Source of the DNA: Sulfurihydrogenibium subterraneum DSM 15120
GTDB lineage: Bacteria > Aquificota > Aquificia > Aquificales > Hydrogenothermaceae
Reading direction: 5' to 3'
Assembly: GCF_000619805.1 (NCBI RefSeq)
Contig: NZ_JHUV01000008.1
Span: 186,001-250,000, forward strand
Length of the DNA: 64,000 bases
Positions 52,486-60,129 of this stretch are shown here, piece after piece (within the stretch, counting starts at the first letter, position 1; every line of letters begins with the position of its first letter). A program made the position numbers and the translations under genes. The notes below the pieces were generated by a model that searched no databases, was not told the DNA's origin, and saw nothing but the letters and a program-made list of their open reading frames with translations.

Positions 52486-54444
52486 TTACTTTCCAGTTGA
52501 ATATTTTATCTCAGGATTTGTTCCAGCTGGAGATACTCTCACATAGCCTTGCATTTCTTGGTGTAAAGCAGAACAGAAGTCAGTACAGTAGAATGGATAT
52601 ACGCCTGGTTTTTTAGGCTCCCATACCAATGTTTGAGTTTGCCCTGGTTTAACAAGTAATTCTGCGTTATTATTTCCAAGAATAGCAAAACCGTGAGGTA
52701 TATCCCAATCTTGCTCTAAATTTGTAATATGGAAGTAAACTTTATCTCCAACTTTTACACCTTCTATGTTGTCGGGAGTGAAGTGAGATCTTATCATTGT
52801 TAAGTAAACATGAACTTCGTTAGGTCCTTTCCTTACAACTTTTGCATCAGCTTCAGATTTAACTGCTTCTGGGTGTGCATTTGTCTTCAAGTCATAAATT
52901 TTTAAAGATCTATTTTTAACTAAATCAGCAGCTATACCTTGAGCATAGTGAGGTTCGCCTATTGTAGGGAAATCAAGGAGCATTTTCATTTTATCTCCAC
53001 TAATATCAATCAATTGGGCTGATTGGTTTAATTCCGGACCAGTTGGTAAATACCTATCTTTAGTTATTTTATTCATAGCAAGAAGGTATTTACCCCATGG
53101 CTTAGCTGAATCTCCACCCGGGATCATTAAATGGCCTATTGAGTAGTAAACAGGTATTCTATCAACCACTTTACAAGCTTTATAGTCGGTTTTAATTACT
53201 TCAGATGATACGAAACAAGATGTATAAGCATATCCTTTTCCGTCAAATTCGGTATGTAATGGACCAAGACATGGTTTTGGAACCTCACAATAATTAACAG
53301 CTTCATACTTTATAACAGGAATACCATCCACTTCTTTTTCAAACTGTTTATTTTCTATTGCTTTTAACATTTTAGAGAATGAATGAATTGGTAAAACTGT
53401 TGCAAGTTTACCACCACCTATTATATATTCTCCGGTTGGATCTACATCAACACCGTGTGGAGATTTAGGAGTAGGCAGGTAATATATAGATCCAGGACAA
53501 TCTTGTGGAGTTAGCATTTTAACAGATTTAAGTACTTCGGATTTAGCCATATGTTTTGTATGGTCATAAATGTTATGATAATATTCAGCAGGAAAATCTT
53601 TTCCTTTTCCTTCTGCAACACACTGTTCAAGTTTTTTCCAGTTAACTGCAGCAATATAATCTTTATCATTTTTAGAAGCGTTTATTTCAAGTAACGTATG
53701 TGCCTGTTCTGTATTATAGGATGTAAAGAAACACCAATCATGGGAAGGTCCTTTACCACAGTGTGCAAGGTCATAGTTATATCCCGGTACAAGAAGTTGG
53801 AAAGCCAAACTCATATGTCCCTCTTTTGGATCTACTTTTATAAAAGAGATAGTTCCTTTAAAATTTTCTGCATAAGATGCTATAGAAACATCTTTTTGAG
53901 ATATTGGAACACTAAAACGAGTTGATGCTGTTATATATTCTGTATTTTCTGTCGTAAAGGATGAGGCATGATTACCACCTGAATTAGGTATTTCTATAAT
54001 TTCTTCAGTTTCAAAAGTATCTAAAGAAATTCTTGCAATTCTTGGGGTGTTATTCGCGTTGATAAAAACCCATCTACCATCGGGAGCACCGTTAGTTTGA
54101 GACAATTCTGGATGGTGAGAATCATCCCATGGAACAAATCCCCAAGATGTCATAAGCATAGGCTTTGTTTCTTCTGAATATCCATATCCATTTTCAGGAA
54201 ACTGTGAAAAAACCGGTATAATTTTTAATAACCTACCAGAAGGTAATCCATAAACTGTAAGCTGTCCAGAAAAACCCCCAGAAACAAATGCGTAAAATTC
54301 ATCATACTGACCTGGCGGTACATAAACCTTTCTTGCTGCATCTTCTGCACCTGCTCCGGACTGCACCTGTTCCTTTTTTGGACAACCAAAAAGGAATAAA
54401 GAGGAGAGGGCTAATATCCCACCTCCTAAAATCAATTTCTTCAT
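52486..54444 (-). CDS. nosZ: nitrous oxide reductase, clade II type
   Basis: 652 residues. It reduces N2O to N2 in the periplasm. The CuZ ligands include the DDSHHPELS pair. The CuA domain at the C-terminus has FYCTDFCSALHQEMQG (two Cys, His, Met). The signal lacks twin arginines and instead reads LSSLFLFGC with Cys21, a lipobox, so it is Sec-type and possibly lipid-anchored. That matches clade II in export route. AGGAGG precedes the ATG. Regulated by the box at 54508-54521. Confidence 0.95.
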   Translation of the reverse strand: MKKLILGGGILALSSLFLFGCPKKEQVQSGAGAEDAARKVYVPPGQYDEFYAFVSGGFSGQLTVYGLPSGRLLKIIPVFSQFPENGYGYSEETKPMLMTSWGFVPWDDSHHPELSQTNGAPDGRWVFINANNTPRIARISLDTFETEEIIEIPNSGGNHASSFTTENTEYITASTRFSVPISQKDVSIASYAENFKGTISFIKVDPKEGHMSLAFQLLVPGYNYDLAHCGKGPSHDWCFFTSYNTEQAHTLLEINASKNDKDYIAAVNWKKLEQCVAEGKGKDFPAEYYHNIYDHTKHMAKSEVLKSVKMLTPQDCPGSIYYLPTPKSPHGVDVDPTGEYIIGGGKLATVLPIHSFSKMLKAIENKQFEKEVDGIPVIKYEAVNYCEVPKPCLGPLHTEFDGKGYAYTSCFVSSEVIKTDYKACKVVDRIPVYYSIGHLMIPGGDSAKPWGKYLLAMNKITKDRYLPTGPELNQSAQLIDISGDKMKMLLDFPTIGEPHYAQGIAADLVKNRSLKIYDLKTNAHPEAVKSEADAKVVRKGPNEVHVYLTMIRSHFTPDNIEGVKVGDKVYFHITNLEQDWDIPHGFAILGNNNAELLVKPGQTQTLVWEPKKPGVYPFYCTDFCSALHQEMQGYVRVSPAGTNPEIKYSTGK

Positions 54445-54479
54445 GGCACATAAACCTCCTAATGTTAATAGTTAGTATC

Positions 54480-54521
54480 AATTTACTTTTATAAAAGCAA
54501 ATTTACCTTGATTTATGTCAA
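54480..54521 (-). promoter_or_regulatory. Fnr/Dnr-type box and -10 for nosZ
   Basis: Plus-strand TTGAT-TTAT-GTCAA at 54508-54521, one base off consensus. On the minus strand TAAATT (54480-54485) begins exactly 22 bases after the box. The leader would be about 30 bases. Confidence 0.65.
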
Positions 54522-54662
54522 AAATCATAGATTTTATTCAACATTAAATTATTGAAAAATATATATTTTAAATTCATGTTAATTTAACATAACGATAATA
54601 ATCTTAGGAATCCTTAGTATTACAGTATTTAAAAATGTTATTTATGAGTTAAAAAGTGAATT

Positions 54663-54680
54663 TCCCACCATAAGGTGGGA
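54663..54680 (-). terminator. hairpin after the cytochrome c gene
   Basis: TCCCACC and GGTGGGA arms with an ATAA loop, 11 bases after the cytochrome gene stop on the minus strand. The T run is short and interrupted. The rest of the 246-base gap up to nosZ holds the nosZ promoter and otherwise nothing I can identify. Confidence 0.6.
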
Positions 54681-54690
54681 GATAAGGATA

Positions 54691-55191
54691 TTATTTTGAC
54701 TGTTGGTCAATCGATCTTAAATACTCAAGAACTGCTCTTGCTTCTTGCTCTGTAAGGTTTTGAGGTGTCATTTGGGTTAAGTATGTTTCATATAGTGCTT
54801 TTGCAACAGGATCTTTTTGAGTCATCTCAACAGGATTAAGGATCATATTCATTATCCATTCTGGTTTCATTGCTAAGGTGACTCCTCTAAGTGCTGGTCC
54901 TACATAATTTTCATCGATTTTATGGCACATACTACACTTCATTTTAAATATTTCTTCGCCTTTTTTAACCATCTCTTTGTCTATGGAGGTACTTATTTCA
55001 ACTTTTTTGATTGGACCAATTCCTATATCCGATGTTGGTGGTTGTGTTTGTGAAGTAGGAGATGTAGAGGGTTGAGATGTTTGTGTTTGTGAAGGTTTTT
55101 CGGGTTCTTTTGGTTGTGTTGTTTCTTCTTTCTTTTGGCACGAAAGGAACAAGATAGATGAACATAAAGCACTAATAAGAATTTTTTTCAT
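54691..55191 (-). CDS. membrane-anchored cytochrome c (nos-associated)
   Basis: 166 residues. Lipobox LFLSC (Cys18), then a flexible Pro/Thr/Ser/Gln linker (about 20-55), then one class I cytochrome c domain with CSMCH (C86, C89, H90), VGPALRGV, and Met residues in the late loop as axial ligand candidates. A likely role is passing electrons to NosZ. It follows the second NosL gene by 24 bases and shares its promoter. Confidence 0.88.
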   Translation of the reverse strand: MKKILISALCSSILFLSCQKKEETTQPKEPEKPSQTQTSQPSTSPTSQTQPPTSDIGIGPIKKVEISTSIDKEMVKKGEEIFKMKCSMCHKIDENYVGPALRGVTLAMKPEWIMNMILNPVEMTQKDPVAKALYETYLTQMTPQNLTEQEARAVLEYLRSIDQQSK

Positions 55192-55215
55192 AGTATACCT
55201 CCTGCAAATAATTTT

Positions 55216-55689
55216 TCAGTGATGATGCATCTTATGTTGGAATCTTGGCAAAAAACCCTCTTTTATTGCGTTTTGTAATTCTTCCCAATTCATTATTTTA
55301 CCACCATACTCTTTTTGCATTTTCAATGCATCTTCTTTTGTTTTATATGCTGATATATTCATCCCCATTGGGGTTTTTAATTTTTCACTTTGAAGATATA
55401 CAGCATCTTTAGCATCTAAAAACTCAGAAGGATTTAGATAATTTGGCACTTTCAACTGTTTTATAGTGTCTTTATTTTGAATATAATAGCCTACTGCACA
55501 TTCAATGGTACAGAATGTTAATTTTTTCCCATCAGCAGTTATTGCCAAACTTCCAACTTTTCCATTTTTTACAGGCATAGAACAAAAGCTACATTTGTCT
55601 TTTCCATAGTCAATTAGGATTTTTTCTCCCGCAAAACTTCCTATAACGATGAACATTAAAATTAAGATTAAACTTTTTAGAGTTTTCAT
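55216..55689 (-). CDS. second NosL-like protein
   Basis: 157 residues, clearly a paralogue of the nosL product: CSFCSM (C33, C36, M38), VPNYLNPSEFL, TPMGMNISAYK and KMQKEYGGKIMNWEEL. Here the N-terminus is a cleavable signal peptide (ending SFAG) without a lipobox, so it should be soluble in the periplasm. The C-terminal HKMHHH is an added metal-binding tail. It is the first gene of the unit with the cytochrome. It may serve another copper protein or a shuttle step. Confidence 0.85.
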   Translation of the reverse strand: MKTLKSLILILMFIVIGSFAGEKILIDYGKDKCSFCSMPVKNGKVGSLAITADGKKLTFCTIECAVGYYIQNKDTIKQLKVPNYLNPSEFLDAKDAVYLQSEKLKTPMGMNISAYKTKEDALKMQKEYGGKIMNWEELQNAIKEGFLPRFQHKMHHH

Positions 55690-55721
55690 GTTTCTCCTCC
55701 TGTGAAATAAATTTTAAACTA

Positions 55722-55763
55722 ACTTTAATTCATATAAACTGTTTTTTCATTGATTAATGTCAA
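55722..55763 (-). promoter_or_regulatory. Fnr/Dnr-type box and -10 for the second NosL gene
   Basis: Plus-strand TTGAT-TAAT-GTCAA at 55750-55763, overlapping the crp stop. On the minus strand TAAAGT (55722-55727) begins 22 bases after it, again the class II distance. Confidence 0.6.
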
Positions 55764-56376
55764 TTTCCTCTAATTCCTCTTTGATGAATTCGTAAAGTAG
55801 TTTTCTATCTATAAATGTTTTGTTTTTTATAATTCCTCTGTCTTTAAACTCTTTTAGCGTTCGAGACAAAGTTTCAGGTGTTAATCCAAGAATTGATGCC
55901 AGTTTACTTTTATTAAGTTTTGAGTAAATATCTCCATGACCTATAAGAAATCTAGCAATTTTAATTTTTGCATTTTTCAAAGATTTTTCCTCTGTATAAG
56001 AGTAAACGTACTTGATTTCATTAGACATTATTTTTATAATATTTATTAGATTTTTAACGTCATTCATAAATACTTTCCTAAATTGAGAATCTTCTATTAC
56101 TAAAACTTTACCTTTAGTTTCAAATCTGGCCGAAACATTATACGGAATATTTAAAAAATTACAATATTCCCCTACAAATGAAATTGGTAAAAGATAGTTT
56201 ACAACTATTTCTTTTCCATCAAACCTTAATTTATGCAGGCTAACCAAACCTTCTAAAAGTATGTAAACATTGATAGAATTGTCGTTTTCCCTAAAAATAA
56301 CCTCGTTTTTTTCAAAGATTTTTATGTTTCCTATAGTTTTTGCTTTGTCTAAAAATTCATTAATGATTTCCATCAT
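55747..56376 (-). CDS. Crp/Fnr family regulator (candidate nos activator)
   Basis: 209 residues: cyclic-nucleotide-type beta-roll (about 15-115), dimer helix, and helix-turn-helix (LNKSKLASILGLTPETLSRTLKEF, here KLASILGLTPETLSRTL). Only one Cys is present, so it cannot hold an Fnr iron-sulfur cluster. It is more like Dnr/NnrR, which sense NO, probably with heme. The recognition helix ETLSRTL matches regulators that read TTGAT-N4-ATCAA. The gene has no ribosome site and appears leaderless (see the -10 at 56383-56388). Confidence 0.82.
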   Translation of the reverse strand: MMEIINEFLDKAKTIGNIKIFEKNEVIFRENDNSINVYILLEGLVSLHKLRFDGKEIVVNYLLPISFVGEYCNFLNIPYNVSARFETKGKVLVIEDSQFRKVFMNDVKNLINIIKIMSNEIKYVYSYTEEKSLKNAKIKIARFLIGHGDIYSKLNKSKLASILGLTPETLSRTLKEFKDRGIIKNKTFIDRKLLYEFIKEELEEIDINQ

Positions 56377-56382
56377 AAAATT

Positions 56383-56424
56383 ATTTTAACATATAAGTTA
56401 ATATTTTTGGTTAATTTATATTAA
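56383..56424 (-). promoter_or_regulatory. leaderless promoter of the crp gene with a weak box
   Basis: TTAAT-TTAT-ATTAA at 56411-56424 has the same layout as the Fnr boxes with A for G. On the minus strand TAAAAT (56383-56388) follows at 22 bases, and the ATG begins about 7 bases further. Confidence 0.4.
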
Positions 56425-56449
56425 TACAAATTAATTTCAAGAGGACGGT

Positions 56450-57166
56450 TTGATAGTTAAAATTTTAAGGTCTGATGGAAACGTAAAGAAAACATTCAAT
56501 TATGAAATAACAAATATAGAAAAAAGAACAACAATTTTAGAGGTTTTAGATTACATAAAAAACTACTTAGACACAAGTCTATCTTACAGGTCTCAATGTA
56601 GGGCTTCTATATGTGGAACTTGTGCTGTAAAAGTAAACGGTAAGCCTGTTTTGGCATGTAAAACAAAAGCTTTAGATTTAGCAGAAAATAACACTTTACA
56701 GATAGAACCTGTTGATAACATGGCAATTATTAAAGACTTGGTTGTAGACCAAGACGAGTACCTAAACAAACTAAAAAAAGCAAAAGCGTGGTTAGAGCCT
56801 AAAGATAACTTTGAAAAAGTATATCCAGAAGATTTATCTTTGTTTGAAAAAGAGACAGACTGTATCCTGTGTGGAATATGCTACAGCGTTTGCCCTGCAT
56901 TTCAAAATGATAAAAATTTTGGTGGACCTATTAACTTTGTAAAAATTTTTAGATTTTGGAAAGATAAAAATGATGCTCTTGGCGACATTAGAATTGAGAT
57001 TGCAAAAGAAAACAACATTACTTCCTGCATACACTGTAAGTACTGTACTTTTTCCTGCCCAAAAGAAATTCCAGTAGAATCAGACATAATGCAGATAGAG
57101 TTTTTTGGAAAACAAAAAGGGATTATACAATCACAAGATAACTTCGGATTTAACTTTGGTTTTTAA
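56450..57166 (+). CDS. frdB: fumarate reductase / succinate dehydrogenase iron-sulfur subunit
   Basis: 238 residues. [2Fe-2S] cysteines at 50, 55, 58 and 70 (CRASICGTCAV). Then C138, C141, C144 and C148P for a [4Fe-4S], and C193, C196, C199 and C203P for a third cluster. The extra Cys196 replaces the usual non-Cys residue of the [3Fe-4S] site. It starts with TTG at 56450 after GAGGACGG. The flavoprotein subunit is not in the window. In the reductive cycle it would reduce fumarate to succinate. Its stop overlaps the convergent permease stop. Confidence 0.88.
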   Translation: MIVKILRSDGNVKKTFNYEITNIEKRTTILEVLDYIKNYLDTSLSYRSQCRASICGTCAVKVNGKPVLACKTKALDLAENNTLQIEPVDNMAIIKDLVVDQDEYLNKLKKAKAWLEPKDNFEKVYPEDLSLFEKETDCILCGICYSVCPAFQNDKNFGGPINFVKIFRFWKDKNDALGDIRIEIAKENNITSCIHCKYCTFSCPKEIPVESDIMQIEFFGKQKGIIQSQDNFGFNFGF

Positions 57167-58227
57167 TCGGAAATGTTATACCTTTTTTTATAAAGCATTA
57201 TAAAAGCATCTATTATCGCGACTATAACAGGAGCTATAAATATTCCTAAAAACCCAAACGCCTTTAAGCCACCTAATATAGCGAAAAACAAAATCATAGG
57301 ATGAATATCTATCTTACTTCCTACAACTATAGGTCTTATAATGTTATCAACTGTGCTTATCACAAAAGTTCCATATAAGAAAAATAATAATCCTGTAATA
57401 AAGCTTTTAGTAGTAAAAAGGTAAATTGAAACAGGAATCCATACTAAAGAAGCTCCTCCAAAAGGTATAAAAGCAGCCAAGAATGTGATAAAAGCAATTA
57501 TTATTGCGTAATCTACTCCAGCTACTATTAAACCTACTAACGTCGCAACAGCCTGAGCTACTGCAACAAAAACACTTCCTAAGATAACAGCCTGAACTGC
57601 TAAGTAAGAATTTTTAAACAGATAATCCTTTTCTTCTTTATCCAATGGTATTACGGAATAAACCAACTTGTAGAGCTTCTCACCGTCTTTAAAAAGAAAG
57701 AAAATGTTTAAAATCAAAATAAAAATACCTATGGAAAACAATACTAAGTTTGTTAAAAATCCTTTTGCAATATCAAAAAATGTAGAAGCAAAACCTTTTA
57801 GATAATTTATAAAATTTTCGTATAGATTACTATTTACCTTATTAACTAATTCATTTTGAACTTTTAAATATAAATCGTATAAATATGGCACAGATTTTAA
57901 CTTTTCAACAAAATAGTTTAAATTGGATATATACTCAGATACCAATGGGTATAAGTCTATTATCTCTTTTGTCAAGAAAAACACAATCAAGCTTAAAGGT
58001 AGAAGTATAAAAGTTAAAATTATTAAAGTTGATATCAAAGAAGATAAAATATCATTTTTCACCTTCGATTTAATTTTAAGATGAAATGGATAGAAGATTA
58101 CCACAAAAAGAAGAGATACAAGTATTAATCCTACAAAAGGACTAAATATAATATAACCTAAAAAAAGAAAAAGAAGAAAGGAAATAATAAAAAATATATT
58201 TCCTAACTTCTCATAATTAGAAAACAA
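57163..58227 (-). CDS. AI-2E family transporter (YdiK/TqsA-like)
   Basis: 354 residues with about eight membrane segments: two to three at the N-terminus, a long soluble part with FVEKLKS, and the conserved C-terminal AFIPFGGASLVW and DNIIRPIVVG. Members have been linked to autoinducer-2 export or Na+/H+ antiport, so the substrate is not fixed. It follows the 32-residue peptide gene by 15 bases. No other odd features. Confidence 0.85.
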   Translation of the reverse strand: MFSNYEKLGNIFFIISFLLFLFLGYIIFSPFVGLILVSLLFVVIFYPFHLKIKSKVKNDILSSLISTLIILTFILLPLSLIVFFLTKEIIDLYPLVSEYISNLNYFVEKLKSVPYLYDLYLKVQNELVNKVNSNLYENFINYLKGFASTFFDIAKGFLTNLVLFSIGIFILILNIFFLFKDGEKLYKLVYSVIPLDKEEKDYLFKNSYLAVQAVILGSVFVAVAQAVATLVGLIVAGVDYAIIIAFITFLAAFIPFGGASLVWIPVSIYLFTTKSFITGLLFFLYGTFVISTVDNIIRPIVVGSKIDIHPMILFFAILGGLKAFGFLGIFIAPVIVAIIDAFIMLYKKRYNISD

Positions 58228-58242
58228 TCAATCTCCTTTTTA

Positions 58243-58341
58243 TTATTCTTCTCCTTTCTTTAAAGCTCCACCAACAAAAGCAATAATACCTGTTAAGATT
58301 GTAAAAGCTGTCATAATGATAAACGCTAACCAAGCTTCCAT
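58243..58341 (-). CDS. 32-residue single-helix membrane peptide
   Basis: An ATG at 58341 with GGAGGTGTGTGTG upstream opens a frame beginning MEAWLAFIIMTAFTILTG and ending ALKKGEE. It is one membrane helix with a charged cytoplasmic tail. Size and plan resemble small subunits or regulators of membrane complexes (CydX/CcoQ-like in form only). It precedes the AI-2E permease by 15 bases. The strong ribosome site and clean membrane helix argue that it is a real gene. Confidence 0.6.
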   Translation of the reverse strand: MEAWLAFIIMTAFTILTGIIAFVGGALKKGEE

Positions 58342-58392
58342 CACACACACCTCCTTGAATATTTACTCAAAATTATAATTCATAATTACTTT

Positions 58393-59199
58393 TTAAGCAA
58401 CATTTTTCATAAAATTTAAAGCTTCTTCTACACTTATACCTTCGTGAACTATTTTAGCCAACACAGAAGTTATTAAAGGTACGTTGTCATGCTGGAATAT
58501 GTTTCTTCCTATAGATAGTCCTGCACATCCAGCTACTACAACAGCATCGTAAACCATTTTTAAAAGAGCTTCATCAGAATCTACTTTAGGACCTCCAGCT
58601 ATCACAACTGGAACAGGGCATCCTTCCACAACCTCTCTAAAAGATTCAGGGTCTCCTGTGTAAGGAACTTTTACTATGTCAGCTCCCAGCTCTGCTGCTA
58701 TTCTTGCTATATGAGCTATTGCTTTAGGGTCATAAGGGTTTTTTACTTCTGGACCTCTATAGTACATCATAGCAAGAAGAGGCATCTGCCATTCAAGGCA
58801 TTTTTTAGATACTTCTCCAAAATCTTTTAACATCTGTTTTTCATCTTCAGCACCTATGTTTACATGTATAGAAACTCCATCAGCTCCTAACTTTATAGCT
58901 TCTTCTACAGTGCATACTAAGACTTTATCATTTTTTCTTAAGGATAAATCAGTAGATGCAGACATGTGGATGATAAGACCTAAATCTTTACCTTTACCTC
59001 TGTGTCCTGCTTCTACCATACCTTTATGTAGTATTATTGCATTTGCACCACCTTCTGCTATCTTTTGAACTGTTTCTTTTAAGTTTACAATTCCTTTCAT
59101 TGGACCAGAGCTAACACCATGGTCCATAGGAACTAAAACAGTTTTTCCTGTATCTCTATTTATAAGTCTTTCTAATCTAACTCTCTTACCTATGGACAT
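58393..59199 (-). CDS. DhnA-type class I aldolase (ADTH synthase or fructose-bisphosphate aldolase)
   Basis: 268 residues. [26 protein letters not shown], in short [15 protein letters not shown], plus VKVPYTGD with the Schiff-base Lys and GRNIFQHD match the DhnA family, closely resembling archaeal 2-amino-3,7-dideoxy-threo-hept-6-ulosonate synthase. That enzyme begins an archaeal route to dehydroquinate. In other lineages the family acts as class I fructose-1,6-bisphosphate aldolase. Which applies is not decidable here. It is followed by no related gene. Ribosome site GGAGG. Confidence 0.8.
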   Translation of the reverse strand: MSIGKRVRLERLINRDTGKTVLVPMDHGVSSGPMKGIVNLKETVQKIAEGGANAIILHKGMVEAGHRGKGKDLGLIIHMSASTDLSLRKNDKVLVCTVEEAIKLGADGVSIHVNIGAEDEKQMLKDFGEVSKKCLEWQMPLLAMMYYRGPEVKNPYDPKAIAHIARIAAELGADIVKVPYTGDPESFREVVEGCPVPVVIAGGPKVDSDEALLKMVYDAVVVAGCAGLSIGRNIFQHDNVPLITSVLAKIVHEGISVEEALNFMKNVA

Positions 59200-59228
59200 T
59201 TATTCCTCCATGTATGATTTTTTTATTA

Positions 59229-59552
59229 TTATACACTACTTTGAGAGTTTTCTTGTTGATTTGCTAAATTCTTGCTTTGCATTAAAACTTGCTTTTCTTT
59301 TTCACAGTTTTGAAGCTGTTTGTTTAGTTTACTTATTTCCATTTTAAACTTAATCCAGTCTCCTATTGTTAAAGTTAAGGCAAATATTGCACCTATAACA
59401 GCACTAAAAATAATAACTATAGATAAAGGCATAGGGACGGTTTGGTATCCTGGAATAAGGTTAACACTTACAGAAGTAGTATTCATCGCCACAAAATACG
59501 CCACCAACAATAAAATAATCAGCCATATAACGAATCTTATCTTACTCAACAT
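59229..59552 (-). CDS. LapA-domain small membrane protein
   Basis: 107 residues with two hydrophobic segments (about 4-24 and 41-63), Thr/Ser-rich in the loop (MNTTSVSVNLIPG), and a coiled-coil tail. This is the layout of the LapA (YciS-like) domain found in LPS assembly proteins. The gene overlaps the HIT protein stop by 11 bases. Function is inferred from domain only. Confidence 0.75.
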   Translation of the reverse strand: MLSKIRFVIWLIILLLVAYFVAMNTTSVSVNLIPGYQTVPMPLSIVIIFSAVIGAIFALTLTIGDWIKFKMEISKLNKQLQNCEKEKQVLMQSKNLANQQENSQSSV

Positions 59553-60030
59553 TTTTTAACCCTTCTTTTAATTTGTAATAAATTTCTTTTAAATCTTGTG
59601 ATATAACTCTAACTTCCCCTAAAACTGGCATAAAGTTTGTGTCTCCGTTCCATCTTGGGACTATGTGATTGTGAATGTGGGTCTCAAGACCTGCTCCTGC
59701 TGACCTTCCTATATTATAACCAATGTTAAAACCATCTGGATTAAGTACTTTTTTAAGCAGTTTTACCATTTTTTGAGTTAGCAAAGATATTTCACACATA
59801 GTCTCTTTATCTATTTGCGTAAAATCTCCTATATGGTCGTTTGGACATACCATCAAATGCCCTGCATTGTAAGGAAAAAGGTTCATTATAACAAAGGCAT
59901 TTTTTCCTCTGTAAAGCACAAGATTTTTTTCATCGTCATTTTCTTTAAAAGCTCTACAGAGAAAACATTCATCAGATTTACTAAGACCTTCTATGTACTG
60001 AGACCTCCAAGGAGAATACAGCCTTTCCAT
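59542..60030 (-). CDS. HIT family nucleotide hydrolase/phosphorylase
   Basis: 162 residues. The N-terminus LYSPWRSQYIEG with CFLC fits the Ap4A-type HIT group. The triad motif is HIHNHIVPRW. Such enzymes cut dinucleoside polyphosphates or AMP-amides. The start at 60030 follows a GGAGG-type site. It overlaps the LapA-like gene and converges with nothing upstream; hemH is divergent. Confidence 0.88.
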   Translation of the reverse strand: MERLYSPWRSQYIEGLSKSDECFLCRAFKENDDEKNLVLYRGKNAFVIMNLFPYNAGHLMVCPNDHIGDFTQIDKETMCEISLLTQKMVKLLKKVLNPDGFNIGYNIGRSAGAGLETHIHNHIVPRWNGDTNFMPVLGEVRVISQDLKEIYYKLKEGLKNVE

Positions 60031-60129
60031 CTCATAAACCTCCGTTTCATATACAAATTTTTACATTTTGTATGTTTTTAAACTATCTTGTATGGTATAA
60101 ATTATAACAACAAAAATAAGAGGTAAGCA

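Noticed and set aside
56381-56400. TTAACATATAAGTTAA as a further copy of the reductive TCA operator upstream of frdB
   Set aside because: The arms are separated by six bases instead of three and the core AGT/ACT is missing.
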